From JAFGNB01 sp050304135 (GTDB lineage: Bacteria; Fibrobacterota; Chitinivibrionia; Chitinivibrionales; Chitinispirillaceae): 64,000 nt of DNA. Shown here in pieces: positions 8,333 to 16,399 of this stretch. The stretch is from NCBI GenBank assembly GCA_050304135.1, contig JBNLDC010000014.1:62001-126000 (forward strand), written 5' to 3'. The notes under the pieces were generated by a model. The model was not told the DNA's origin, did no database searches, and worked only from the letters and a program-made list of their open reading frames with translations. Position 1 is the stretch's first letter; the number at the start of each line of letters is the position of its first letter. The position numbers were made by a program, and so were the translations under genes.

Positions 8333-9303
8333 GCCTCGTCTCCTTTACGTATGCTTCCCAGTAGTGATGCGGACATCGAGTACCGGTAGAAACTCCCCGC
8401 CGGATCGGGCATTCCCGACAGAACTTCATCAAGTTGTGCTTCTCCGACATCGATTATTCCTCCAAGGGCCGCCGTCATTCTGGCACCCTGATCTCCTCCG
8501 GACATCGGTCCGAAACAGCCGGTGCACGGCATGTTGCCCTTCACACAGGGATAGCCGCAACCATCACGGGTGGCAGGCCCCATACAGAGTACCCCCTGCG
8601 CCAGAAAGCAGCGCTCCGGATCCGCCTTGATCTGATAAATCCGCTTGAATTCCGTTACCGTAAGGTTGTCGGGTTTGGAAGCATTACGGTCGCACGATGC
8701 GCACAGTGCCTTATCGGGAAGCAGTACCGATTTCGGTGGCGGCAATTCACCTGAAAGCAGCGCACCTACCGCTGTCGCAAGAAGATCCGGAGTCGGTGGA
8801 CAACCGGGAAGATAATAATCAACGTCAATCACATCATCCAGTTTGAGCACACTTTCGTACAGATCGGGAAGATGCAGTTGTACCGGCCCCTTGTCGGTTG
8901 ACTTCTGCGGAACCGTTCCGGTACCATCGGCCCCTGCCGTTGGTGATGAGAGATAGGATCGCCGGAAAATTTCGGTCCGGCTGGTCAGATTGGCAAGTGC
9001 GGGAATTCCTCCCATACAGGCACAAGTGCCGAAAGCGATTACCACCGCCGATTTTTTCCGGAGCAGTTTCGCCACCGCTTCCTGCTCCCCGGTACGGATC
9101 GCACCGTTGATGAAACATGCCGCCATGGCACCATCAGGCATCGCCTCGACATCCTCATATTTAAAATCCATGGCACACGGCCAGAATACAATGTCAACAG
9201 CGGCAACAACATCAAGCACTTTTTCATCAAGATCCACCACGGTCTCTTCACAGCCGCCGCATGATGCGCACCAGTAAAACCCGACTTTCGGCTTTGTCGT
9301 CAT
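8329..9303 (-). CDS. mvhG: Mvh-type [NiFe] hydrogenase small subunit
   Basis: Electron-transfer subunit carrying Fe-S clusters. The proximal-cluster motif CASCGGCEE lies at residues 12-20, and further cysteines occur in FGTCACMGG and LPGCPPTP. A C-terminal cysteine-rich part (CASC, GYPCVKGNMPCTGCFGP) supplies the medial and distal clusters. There is no twin-arginine signal, so the enzyme is cytoplasmic. At 324 residues it is of normal length for MvhG. It overlaps both mvhD and mvhA by four bases, so the three subunits are translationally coupled. Confidence 0.92.
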   Translation of the reverse strand: MTTKPKVGFYWCASCGGCEETVVDLDEKVLDVVAAVDIVFWPCAMDFKYEDVEAMPDGAMAACFINGAIRTGEQEAVAKLLRKKSAVVIAFGTCACMGGIPALANLTSRTEIFRRSYLSSPTAGADGTGTVPQKSTDKGPVQLHLPDLYESVLKLDDVIDVDYYLPGCPPTPDLLATAVGALLSGELPPPKSVLLPDKALCASCDRNASKPDNLTVTEFKRIYQIKADPERCFLAQGVLCMGPATRDGCGYPCVKGNMPCTGCFGPMSGGDQGARMTAALGGIIDVGEAQLDEVLSGMPDPAGSFYRYSMSASLLGSIRKGDEA

Positions 9304-9734
9304 ACCGCCACCGTCCTTTCAACTTTTCCGCGTATCGACAACGGACCCAACCGGACCACCTGTTCATGCATGCGATTGGCTACTTCCGCGAATTTTTTTC
9401 CCTCTCCGGCGGCAACCCAGTCGAGAAGGAAACGGTCGCTCTCTATCCCCATCTGATTAAGGATCGTGGAGAATATTTTGAATCGTCGTTGGGCCTTCAT
9501 GTTGCCGCTGCGGTAATGACAGTCACCGGGATGGCATCCGAGTACCATAACCCCGTCGGCACCTTCCCGGTACGCCTCCATTACCGTCTGCGGATCCACC
9601 CTGCCGCTGCACATTACCCTGATGAGCTTGACAGTAGGAGGGTAGGTGAGTTTCTGTCCGCCTGCACCGTCGGCACCTGCATAGGAACACCAGTTACAGA
9701 CAAACGCTACTATTTTGGGAACAAATTCAGCCAT
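9300..9734 (-). CDS. mvhD: Mvh hydrogenase iron-sulfur (delta) subunit
   Basis: A small [2Fe-2S] protein of about 144 residues that, in methanogens, links MvhAG to HdrA. Visible cysteines are CNWCSYAGADGAG, RVMCSGRVD and GCHPGDCHY, the usual MvhD pattern. I chose the ATG at 9732-9734, which is preceded by a G-rich ribosome-binding site and overlaps the end of hdrA by eight bases; a longer reading to 9827 would run deep into hdrA. Electrons from H2 would pass from the hydrogenase through this subunit to the HdrA flavin. Confidence 0.92.
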   Translation of the reverse strand: MAEFVPKIVAFVCNWCSYAGADGAGGQKLTYPPTVKLIRVMCSGRVDPQTVMEAYREGADGVMVLGCHPGDCHYRSGNMKAQRRFKIFSTILNQMGIESDRFLLDWVAAGEGKKFAEVANRMHEQVVRLGPLSIRGKVERTVAV

Positions 9735-11673
9735 TGAGTACCCCCCTGAGTTCCGCGGATAATTGTCCATTCGTATAATGCCGCGCATGAGCGGCTCCTC
9801 CCGGACAGGTGGCGGCACAAGTTCCACACCCCCTGCAGATCGCTTCGTTCACTCTGCTGACCGCCTTTTCCTGATCAAATACAACCGCTTTATAGGGACA
9901 GACTGCGATGCACATTTTACATCCGGCACAGAGTTCCTCGTCGATAAATGACGTCATCATTTCCAGCTCAAGTTTCCGCCCCTCCACCAGCCGGGAAAGC
10001 ACATCGCCCGCTGCAGCCTGGCCCCGGGTGACCGCGGTTGAAACGTCACATGGCGATGCACAACAGCCTGCAGCATAAATACCGTCAATGGTGGTGGTCG
10101 TAGCCTGCAACAGTGAATGACCTGGCTTGAAAAAGCCGGAGCCGTCAAGATCAACCGTAGCGAAACCTGCTATCTCAACCGCCGTCGGTGACGAAGCAAT
10201 CCCGGTTGAAAGAACAACCATATCAACCTCAATGGGTTCTCCGCCCTCTGGTTGCACCCTGAGTTTCCCACCAACTTTCTCTATGGTTATTTTCGAGGGA
10301 TCTGCAGTGTACACCATCGCAGTGCCCTCATGCAACTGCTGCTTGTAAAACTGCTCCTGCGAAGGACCGGAAAGTGAAAGGCGACCGTGAATGTTCACGA
10401 CCATACCCTCCCCATTCTTTTTCCGGAACAACTCCCCCGCCTTGAGCGCATTCACACAACAGATTCCTGAGCAGTAGGATAAACCGTCCGGTCGCAGTGA
10501 TCCGGCACAATGGATGACTGCCAGCGACTTCGGCACCGTTCCGTCGGCTCCAACGATTTCTCCGCCAGTCGGACCGTTTGAAGCGGCAAGACGCTCAAAC
10601 TGCGGCATGGTCAGAACATTCGATTTCCAGTCAAGCTCTCCGTAAAGTGTTGCGATAGCAGGATCCCCACCACCGGTTGCAAGGATCACCGCACCCGCAT
10701 TGAATTCCAACAGTTCATCGGCATCTTTAAAATCAACCGCACCGAACGGACACGCCTCGGCACAGGCCGAACACGAATCGTCGGTAAAATGCCTGCAGTG
10801 TTCACGATCAATTACCGCAGCTGCTGGTACCGATCCGGGAAACGCCGTATATACCGCCTTGTGATCACCCATTCCGAGATGAAACGTACTGGTTACCGAC
10901 TCGGGGCAGACCTCGAAACAGGCTTCACAACCGATACACGCGGAGGTGATGTACCTGGCTTTCCGGGTTGCCTTGACGGTGAAATTACCGAGAAAACCGA
11001 GGACATCGGTCACTTCTGCATTTGTCACCACCGTAATATTTTTATGGTCGCGGATTTCGGAAAGGCGCGGAGCAAGCAGGCAGGGTGCACACTCCATTGC
11101 CGGGGCGACCTCCTCGGTCTGAATCACCTTACCTCCCAATGAAATGTCTCGTTCTATAATGGTGACCATTCTTCCGGCATCGGCGAGCATAAGTGCCGCT
11201 TCGATTCCGGCAACCCCACCTCCCACGATCACCACCTCGGTACGGCATTCCATGGTGGGAGTGTCAAGGTCTTCATGCCGTTGTGCCCGCTCGATCCCCG
11301 CCCGGAGGAGTGCACGCGCTTTATCGGTCGCCTCAAGCGTATCGGGTGTTACCCAGGCGGCCTGTTCCCGGATATTTACCATATTGACATGCGCCGGATT
11401 ATATCCCTTCTCGCCGGCAACGCCCCGGAAGGTTTTTTCGTGCATTTTCGGGGAACAGGCCGCAATGAGAACACTGTCGCAAGGTTGTTTCTCAACCGTC
11501 TCTTTAACGAAAACCTTGCCTGCCGGAGCACAGAGGAGTTCGTGGGTGGCAACCCAGGCGACGTCACCGCGTTCCTGAGCCCATTTCTGAAGAGCATCCA
11601 TATCAACCGCACCGGCGATATTCGTCCCGCATTTACAGAGAAACACTCCGACGCTTCGATTTTTATCCCCCAT
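9727..11673 (-). CDS. hdrA: Heterodisulfide reductase subunit A-like flavoprotein
   Basis: An FAD- and iron-sulfur protein that in HdrABC-MvhADG complexes is the site of flavin-based electron bifurcation. Order of parts: an N-terminal HdrA domain with VFLCKCG and IAACSPKMHEKTF, an FAD Rossmann fold (VIVGGGVAGIEAALMLADAG), ferredoxin-type clusters (CIGCEACFEVCP and CSACAEACPFGAVDF), a second flavin-binding region, then two C-terminal 4Fe-4S motifs (CAGCKMCIAVCP and CRGCGTCAATCP). Length is 648 residues, as in methanogen HdrA. The chosen ATG (11671-11673) has an AAAGGAG site six bases upstream. No hdrB or hdrC is present, so the second electron acceptor is unknown. Confidence 0.92.
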   Translation of the reverse strand: MGDKNRSVGVFLCKCGTNIAGAVDMDALQKWAQERGDVAWVATHELLCAPAGKVFVKETVEKQPCDSVLIAACSPKMHEKTFRGVAGEKGYNPAHVNMVNIREQAAWVTPDTLEATDKARALLRAGIERAQRHEDLDTPTMECRTEVVIVGGGVAGIEAALMLADAGRMVTIIERDISLGGKVIQTEEVAPAMECAPCLLAPRLSEIRDHKNITVVTNAEVTDVLGFLGNFTVKATRKARYITSACIGCEACFEVCPESVTSTFHLGMGDHKAVYTAFPGSVPAAAVIDREHCRHFTDDSCSACAEACPFGAVDFKDADELLEFNAGAVILATGGGDPAIATLYGELDWKSNVLTMPQFERLAASNGPTGGEIVGADGTVPKSLAVIHCAGSLRPDGLSYCSGICCVNALKAGELFRKKNGEGMVVNIHGRLSLSGPSQEQFYKQQLHEGTAMVYTADPSKITIEKVGGKLRVQPEGGEPIEVDMVVLSTGIASSPTAVEIAGFATVDLDGSGFFKPGHSLLQATTTTIDGIYAAGCCASPCDVSTAVTRGQAAAGDVLSRLVEGRKLELEMMTSFIDEELCAGCKMCIAVCPYKAVVFDQEKAVSRVNEAICRGCGTCAATCPGGAAHARHYTNGQLSAELRGVLNG

Positions 11674-11745
11674 CAAACACTCCTTTGAACAGTGTTTTCA
11701 CCTGAGCGGCCGCTAAAAAAACTCTGATTTTCTGTTTCGGAATCA

Positions 11746-12240
11746 TCAAGTATCCCATTGATCAATTAATTCTTCAACCCTTTGCGTTACTTTTTTAACG
11801 GCCTCCGCAACCTCATCCGATACTTGTTCACCCAAGGAATGGACATTTGCACCGTAGAACCCTATCACCACAACGGTTTCAGGGGTCGGGTAGCCGCACT
11901 GTTTTCCCAGCGCGAGCACATCCGTGACCTCAATACCGTGATCGCCGGGAAGTGCAGCAGTACCGTCCGAACCATTGATTGACATTTCTATAACCGTTTC
12001 ACCAACCGATACGCGCCTGTCACCACCGCCGGAAAATGCCGCCACGATTATCGCTCTGGAGTACCCTTCGAGTTCACTCAGAAGATCGATACCACCAGCC
12101 GAAATCGTCACAAAATGTGTATTTTTTGCATCCCCCGTACTCTCCAGGAGTGATCTGATGACGGTAAGCGGAGCACGTCCGTCGGTCAGCACCGGGCTGC
12201 CGATCCCCACTACCACTGTTTTCATTATTTCAGTCATCAT
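11746..12240 (-). CDS. Hydrogenase maturation protease-like protein
   Basis: Resembles the HycI/HybD/FrxA peptidase family that trims the C terminus of [NiFe] hydrogenase large subunits: N-terminal VVVGIGSPVLTDGRAPL (family GxGNxLxxDxGxG), a central strand AIIVAAFSGGG, and a GDHGIEVTDVLAL helix with His. In the family the central strand usually reads VDA, where Asp is a nickel-recognition ligand; here it is VAA, so one key residue appears missing. It is the most upstream gene of the hydrogenase minus-strand run, 72 bases before hdrA. It could be a functional divergent protease for MvhA or a family member with changed specificity. The start may be the ATG at 12238-12240 or an in-frame ATG 15 bases later. 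Confidence 0.68.
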   Translation of the reverse strand: MMTEIMKTVVVGIGSPVLTDGRAPLTVIRSLLESTGDAKNTHFVTISAGGIDLLSELEGYSRAIIVAAFSGGGDRRVSVGETVIEMSINGSDGTAALPGDHGIEVTDVLALGKQCGYPTPETVVVIGFYGANVHSLGEQVSDEVAEAVKKVTQRVEELIDQWDT

Positions 12241-12405
12241 GCCAATCTCAAGCGGTAATGAACCATTTCCATATTTTTCTCGAGAGTTCCAATGAACTCT
12301 CCACTATCACTGAAGCTGGAATTGAAAACAGTGACACATGAACCGTATGGATATGGAATTAACTTCGGAATACCAAGGGAAACTTTAACCAGACAACAAA
12401 AACCG

Positions 12406-12428
12406 CACATTACCATAGCAGTAATGTG
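12406..12428. promoter_or_regulatory. Perfect inverted repeat in the hydrogenase/glp divergent region
   Basis: CACATTAC (12406-12413), seven bases, then GTAATGTG (12421-12428), a perfect 8-bp dyad. It lies in the roughly 300-base non-coding stretch between the divergent hydrogenase and glycerol operons, a typical place for a dimeric regulator. It matches neither the Crp nor the Fnr consensus as I know them. No gene was found in the rest of 12241-12545. Confidence 0.5.
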
Positions 12429-12528
12429 ACTAATCTTATAATTCAAAAAACGGTAGCGCAACAGATTTCCAGCAGACTGAGGTCACGGTTATCCCGGGTA
12501 TTTTCTAGTGCGCGAGCGCCCAAACAAA

Positions 12529-12537
12529 TGATATACT
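12529..12537 (+). promoter_or_regulatory. Extended -10 promoter of the glp operon
   Basis: TGATATACT reads as an extended -10 element (TGn followed by TATACT at 12532-12537) with no good -35 box. The ATG of the GlpA-like gene begins at 12546, nine bases after the box, so the transcript would again be essentially leaderless. Confidence 0.5.
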
Positions 12538-12545
12538 GGTATAGT

Positions 12546-14027
12546 ATGACTACTGCCACTACCCCGGAATACGACGTTGCCATTATCGGCGCAGGTGTCT
12601 GCGGCGCCTCCGTTGCCCGGGTCCTGAGCACTTATCAGCTCCGCACTATTCTACTTGAAAAAGAGACCGATGTCGGGTTCGGCGTTTCAAAAGCGAATTC
12701 CGGCATTATCCACGGAGGGTTTCATCACCCGGTCAGCTCACTCAAGGCGAAGCTGGAACTGCAGGGAAATCTCATGTACGAACGCCTGCACTATGAACTC
12801 GGATTTCCCTTCAAGCGGGTGGGTATTCTCGTGGTCGCCTTTTCCGATGAAGAGATGAAAAACGTTGCGCACCTCTATTCGCAGGGAGAGGCGAACGGTG
12901 TCGCCGACCTGCAGCTCTGCGGTGCACAGCGTATCCGCGAACTGGAGCCGGGAATAAACAGCGATGCGGCCGGCGGTCTGTATGCACCCGGTGGAGGAAT
13001 CATCGAACCGTACCGTTTCGTTTTCGCCCTCGTTGAAAGTGCCGTCAATAACGGCTGCACGCTTCGTACTGATTTTAAAATGACTAAGGCGCAATGGAAC
13101 GACGGGTTCTACCGGATAGAATCTAAAACCGGTACCGTGGTAACCGCCCGGTACGCCGTCAATGCAGCCGGGTTGTACAGTGATGCGGTATCAGCGGCAT
13201 TCAGCGCCGAAGCATTCACCATCATTCCACGCAAGGGCGAGGAGTACCTTCTCGACCGGGGTGCCGCTGCGTTTCCCAATCATGTTCTTTTTCCCGTTCC
13301 CGCAAAAAAATCAAAGGGAATTCTGGTTATACCTACTGTTGAAGGAACAACCATGGTCGGTCCGACAGCGGTTGAAGTGGACGGCAAAGAGGATCTTTCG
13401 ACTTCGTCGGAGAACCTCGAAACGGTCTTCACCCGTGCGAAACACATGATGCCCTCAGTATCCCGCCGCGATATCATCACCTCCTTCGCCGGGATGCGCC
13501 CGGCACTGGCGAACGGGGATTTTTATATTGCCGTTTCAGAAAAAGCACCGCAGTTGATTCAGGTAGCCGGTATTCAGTCACCCGGCCTCACGGCTGCACC
13601 GGCGATCGGTGAACACGTGAAGGATCTTCTGAAATCGTGCGGTTGTAAGTTTGTTGAAAAACAGCATTTTGAGCCTTCGCTGCCGAAGGTGGTCACCATG
13701 CGTGACCGGTCTCCCGCATCGATGGATGAGCTCATCGGCAGTAACCCTGCATACGGCGAAATCATCTGCCGCTGCGAAACTGTGTCTGAAGCACAGATCA
13801 TCGAGGCCATACGTAAAGGGCACACCACCCTCGACGGGATAAAATTCTACACCCGTTCGGGAATGGGACGCTGCCAGGGCGGGTTCTGCACGGGTAAAAT
13901 TCTGAAAATCCTCTCCCGCGAAACCGATAGAGCAGTTTCGGAATTCACCAAACGGGGTGGCAGCAGTTATCTGGTCAACGGACCGCTTTCCCCGGAATCC
14001 TTTAAACAGGATGCGGACGAGAAATGA
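12546..14027 (+). CDS. glpA: GlpA-like FAD-dependent glycerol-3-phosphate dehydrogenase with BFD [2Fe-2S] domain
   Basis: Oxidises glycerol-3-phosphate (probable substrate) to dihydroxyacetone phosphate. Residues about 9-40 form an FAD-binding fold (VAIIGAGVCGASVARVL). A DAO-type oxidoreductase domain follows, with SKANSGIIHGGFHHP. The C-terminal part from about residue 400 is a BFD-like domain with Cys ligands in ICRCETVSE and GMGRCQGGFCTG. I start at the ATG at 12546 because the FAD motif begins just after it; longer in-frame readings to 12426 have no ribosome-binding site. The gene overlaps the next by four bases. Together with the GlpB-like and DUF1667 genes it resembles the three-part anaerobic GlpABC system. 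Confidence 0.87.
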   Translation: MTTATTPEYDVAIIGAGVCGASVARVLSTYQLRTILLEKETDVGFGVSKANSGIIHGGFHHPVSSLKAKLELQGNLMYERLHYELGFPFKRVGILVVAFSDEEMKNVAHLYSQGEANGVADLQLCGAQRIRELEPGINSDAAGGLYAPGGGIIEPYRFVFALVESAVNNGCTLRTDFKMTKAQWNDGFYRIESKTGTVVTARYAVNAAGLYSDAVSAAFSAEAFTIIPRKGEEYLLDRGAAAFPNHVLFPVPAKKSKGILVIPTVEGTTMVGPTAVEVDGKEDLSTSSENLETVFTRAKHMMPSVSRRDIITSFAGMRPALANGDFYIAVSEKAPQLIQVAGIQSPGLTAAPAIGEHVKDLLKSCGCKFVEKQHFEPSLPKVVTMRDRSPASMDELIGSNPAYGEIICRCETVSEAQIIEAIRKGHTTLDGIKFYTRSGMGRCQGGFCTGKILKILSRETDRAVSEFTKRGGSSYLVNGPLSPESFKQDADEK

Positions 14028-15283
14028 TCATCACCCAATCAACGGATGTACTGGTCATCGGAGCCGGAGCTGCAGGTATGGCGGTAGCCGAAACCGTTGC
14101 GAAGGCGGGCCACTCCGTTACCATCATTGAGCGCGAAGAATCAACCGGCGGTATTCTGCTGCAGTGTATTCATAACGGGTTCGGGCTGCACCATTTCGGG
14201 CGTGAACTTACCGGACCGGAATATGCCGAGACCTTTTCGGAGGCGATCCGGGAACAATCCATCGAAGTCCGTCTTAAAACTACCGCACTGCGGATTACCC
14301 GCCTGAAATCACATATCGAGGTGGTTACCGCTTCGTCGGTTTACGGCGTAACACTGTTTGAAGCATCAGCCGTGATACTTGCCATGGGCTGCAGGGAACG
14401 CAACCGCGGGACCATCGGGACCGCCGGGACCCGTCCGTCGGGAGTATTTACCGCCGGACTCGCGCAGCGACTCCTCAACATCGAAGGATACGTTCCCGGG
14501 AAACGGGCGGTGATCGTGGGTTCCGGCGACATCGGACTCATTATGGCACGCCGGCTCACCTGGACGGGAACAAAGGTCGAAGCGGTCGTGGAGATCCTTC
14601 CGCATCCGTCGGGACTGACCCGCAACATTGTTCAGTGTCTGGAGGATTTTTCGATTCCCCTGCTGCTCAGCCATGCCGTAACACGCATTGCCGGGCGCGA
14701 CCGGGTCGAAGGAGTGGACATTACCCCACTTGTCAACGGCATTGCCGACCCGGCACAAACACGGTACATTCCCTGCGACACCCTGCTCTTTTCCGTCGGG
14801 CTCATCCCTGAAAATGAGCTTTCCCGGACGGCGGGGGTCAGCCTGAGTGCCGATACCGGCGGACCGCTGGTTGACCATCTGCTGCAGACAACCGTACCGG
14901 GCATTTTCGCCTGCGGAAATGTGCTGCATGTGCATGATCTGGTGGATTATGTTACCGAAGAGTCGCAACGATGCGGTGCCCAGGTTGCGGCGTATCTTAC
15001 CGGCACCGCCGAAACTACAGTACCTACCATACCGGTTGATGCCGGTGCGAATCTCAAATATGTAACTCCCGGTCGGCATGTTCCCGGTAAAGAAAATCAC
15101 TATTTCATGCGTCCGCTCATCGTCCGCGACAAAGCGGCTCTTTCCGTTGGCAACGGAGATACGGTACTCTATACCAAACGTCTATCGAACATCCGTCCGG
15201 CCGAGATGCTCTCGGTGACCCTTCCCGCTTCGTCAACGGCCGACGCGGATACTGCTGCACCACTTGTTTTTTCGTTGAAATAG
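14024..15283 (+). CDS. NAD(P)/FAD-dependent oxidoreductase, GlpB-like partner
   Basis: A 419-residue pyridine nucleotide-disulfide oxidoreductase-type flavoprotein without the redox disulfide. An N-terminal FAD motif VLVIGAGAAGMAVAETVAKA is followed by a second Rossmann motif VIVGSGDIGLIMARRL for NAD(P) and by the FAD-binding GIFACGNVLHVHD. It starts inside the stop of the GlpA-like gene (ATGA overlap). In operons of this type the GlpA-like, this and DUF1667 proteins are found together, probably as one dehydrogenase complex passing electrons from glycerol-3-phosphate to NAD or another carrier; this assignment is by context. Confidence 0.82.
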   Translation: MIITQSTDVLVIGAGAAGMAVAETVAKAGHSVTIIEREESTGGILLQCIHNGFGLHHFGRELTGPEYAETFSEAIREQSIEVRLKTTALRITRLKSHIEVVTASSVYGVTLFEASAVILAMGCRERNRGTIGTAGTRPSGVFTAGLAQRLLNIEGYVPGKRAVIVGSGDIGLIMARRLTWTGTKVEAVVEILPHPSGLTRNIVQCLEDFSIPLLLSHAVTRIAGRDRVEGVDITPLVNGIADPAQTRYIPCDTLLFSVGLIPENELSRTAGVSLSADTGGPLVDHLLQTTVPGIFACGNVLHVHDLVDYVTEESQRCGAQVAAYLTGTAETTVPTIPVDAGANLKYVTPGRHVPGKENHYFMRPLIVRDKAALSVGNGDTVLYTKRLSNIRPAEMLSVTLPASSTADADTAAPLVFSLK

Positions 15284-15290
15284 GTACGGT

Positions 15291-15662
15291 ATGGAACTTG
15301 TTTGCATTGTCTGTCCCAACGGTTGTCGACTCACGGTTACTCAAACACCCGAGGGTATCTCCGTAACCGGCAACAAATGTATGCGAGGTGAACAGTACGG
15401 GAAAAGCGAATTGACCGATCCGCGCCGCATGATCACCGCCGTTGTCCGTACCACCGATCCGACTCACCCCTGTGTTCCGGTAAAAAGCGATAAACCCGTA
15501 CCTAAAGCACTCATCACCAGTATTCTCCAGGAAATATACCGGCAGCAGGTATCTCTACCGGTAAAACGAGGCGACGTCTGCATCAATAACTGCTGCGGCA
15601 GCAGTGCTTCGATTCTGTACACACGATCACTGCCGCCCGTTACCCCGGAGCAGCAGCAATGA
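15291..15662 (+). CDS. DUF1667 cysteine-rich protein
   Basis: A 123-residue protein of the DUF1667 family. The N terminus has CIVCPNGCRL plus a fourth cysteine in GNKCMRGE, a likely Fe-S or zinc site. Further cysteines occur in VCINNCCG near the C terminus. DUF1667 proteins regularly follow GlpA/GlpB-like oxidoreductase genes in anaerobes and probably act as the small electron-transfer subunit. It lies seven bases after the previous gene and overlaps the GDPD gene by four bases (ATGA). Confidence 0.82.
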   Translation: MELVCIVCPNGCRLTVTQTPEGISVTGNKCMRGEQYGKSELTDPRRMITAVVRTTDPTHPCVPVKSDKPVPKALITSILQEIYRQQVSLPVKRGDVCINNCCGSSASILYTRSLPPVTPEQQQ

Positions 15663-16399
15663 AGTTCGTGGCGCATCGCGGCTATTCCCGGCAGTTCCCC
15701 GAAAACACGTTGCCCGCTTTTCAAGCAGTCGTTGATCACCCGCTCAATGGCGGTACGGTAAGCGGTATTGAGCTTGACATCCACCTCACCGCCGACGACC
15801 ATATTCCGGTGATGCATGAGACGTCAATTGCGGATGACAAGGGAACGCTTCTTCCGGTGGCGCAGCTCCCTTTTTCGGAACTCCAGCGACGGCATCTGCT
15901 CCGCTACGGCAACGATGTTCCGGCAGTCCCCTCAATCAGTCAGGTTCTATCCCTCGTAAACCACCGGACAGAACTCTGCTTCGAAATTAAAATCGGCACG
16001 TACGACCTTGAACGATTCACACGGCTCTTCGTTGCAGCACTCCGCACCTACCAACCGCAGGGCGATGTGGTCATCAGTTCATTCTCGTATGAAATACTGG
16101 AGTTTGTCCGGCCGTTCTGCAAACCGTTCGACCTTCGCTACGGGTACATTTTCAAATCTGCCGATGCACTCACCCTGGTACCTGCCGGTGTACGAAAACG
16201 GTTTGACCTCCTCCATCCGTGGTACCGTCTTCTGTTTGACTCGCCGGAAATCTTTTCGCCGGAAGCTCCGCCGATCCGTTGCTGGACCGTCAATGACGCT
16301 GCAACCGTATCCGGGATTTCACGACTGCCGCTCCCCGTTGAAGCGGTAATGACCGATGACATCAGCCTTGCAGAATCGTTCACCGATGGAGCTGTATGA
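15659..16399 (+). CDS. Glycerophosphodiester phosphodiesterase
   Basis: Hydrolyses glycerophosphodiesters from phospholipid head groups to glycerol-3-phosphate plus an alcohol. The family signature is seen at the N terminus (AHRGYSRQFPENTLPAF, containing HRG and ENT), followed by ELDIHLTADDHIPVMHE with the metal-binding E-x-D and the catalytic His. The C-terminal strand VRCWTVND-like segment (IRCWTVND here) is also typical. At 246 residues without signal peptide it is a cytoplasmic UgpQ-type enzyme. Its four-base overlaps with both neighbours place it firmly in the glycerol-3-phosphate operon. Confidence 0.93.
   Translation: MKFVAHRGYSRQFPENTLPAFQAVVDHPLNGGTVSGIELDIHLTADDHIPVMHETSIADDKGTLLPVAQLPFSELQRRHLLRYGNDVPAVPSISQVLSLVNHRTELCFEIKIGTYDLERFTRLFVAALRTYQPQGDVVISSFSYEILEFVRPFCKPFDLRYGYIFKSADALTLVPAGVRKRFDLLHPWYRLLFDSPEIFSPEAPPIRCWTVNDAATVSGISRLPLPVEAVMTDDISLAESFTDGAV

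Noticed and set aside
6731..8389. A 552-residue open frame antisense to mvhA.
   Set aside because: mvhA on the minus strand has clear hydrogenase motifs over the same bases; the antisense reading has no recognisable domain and arises from codon bias.
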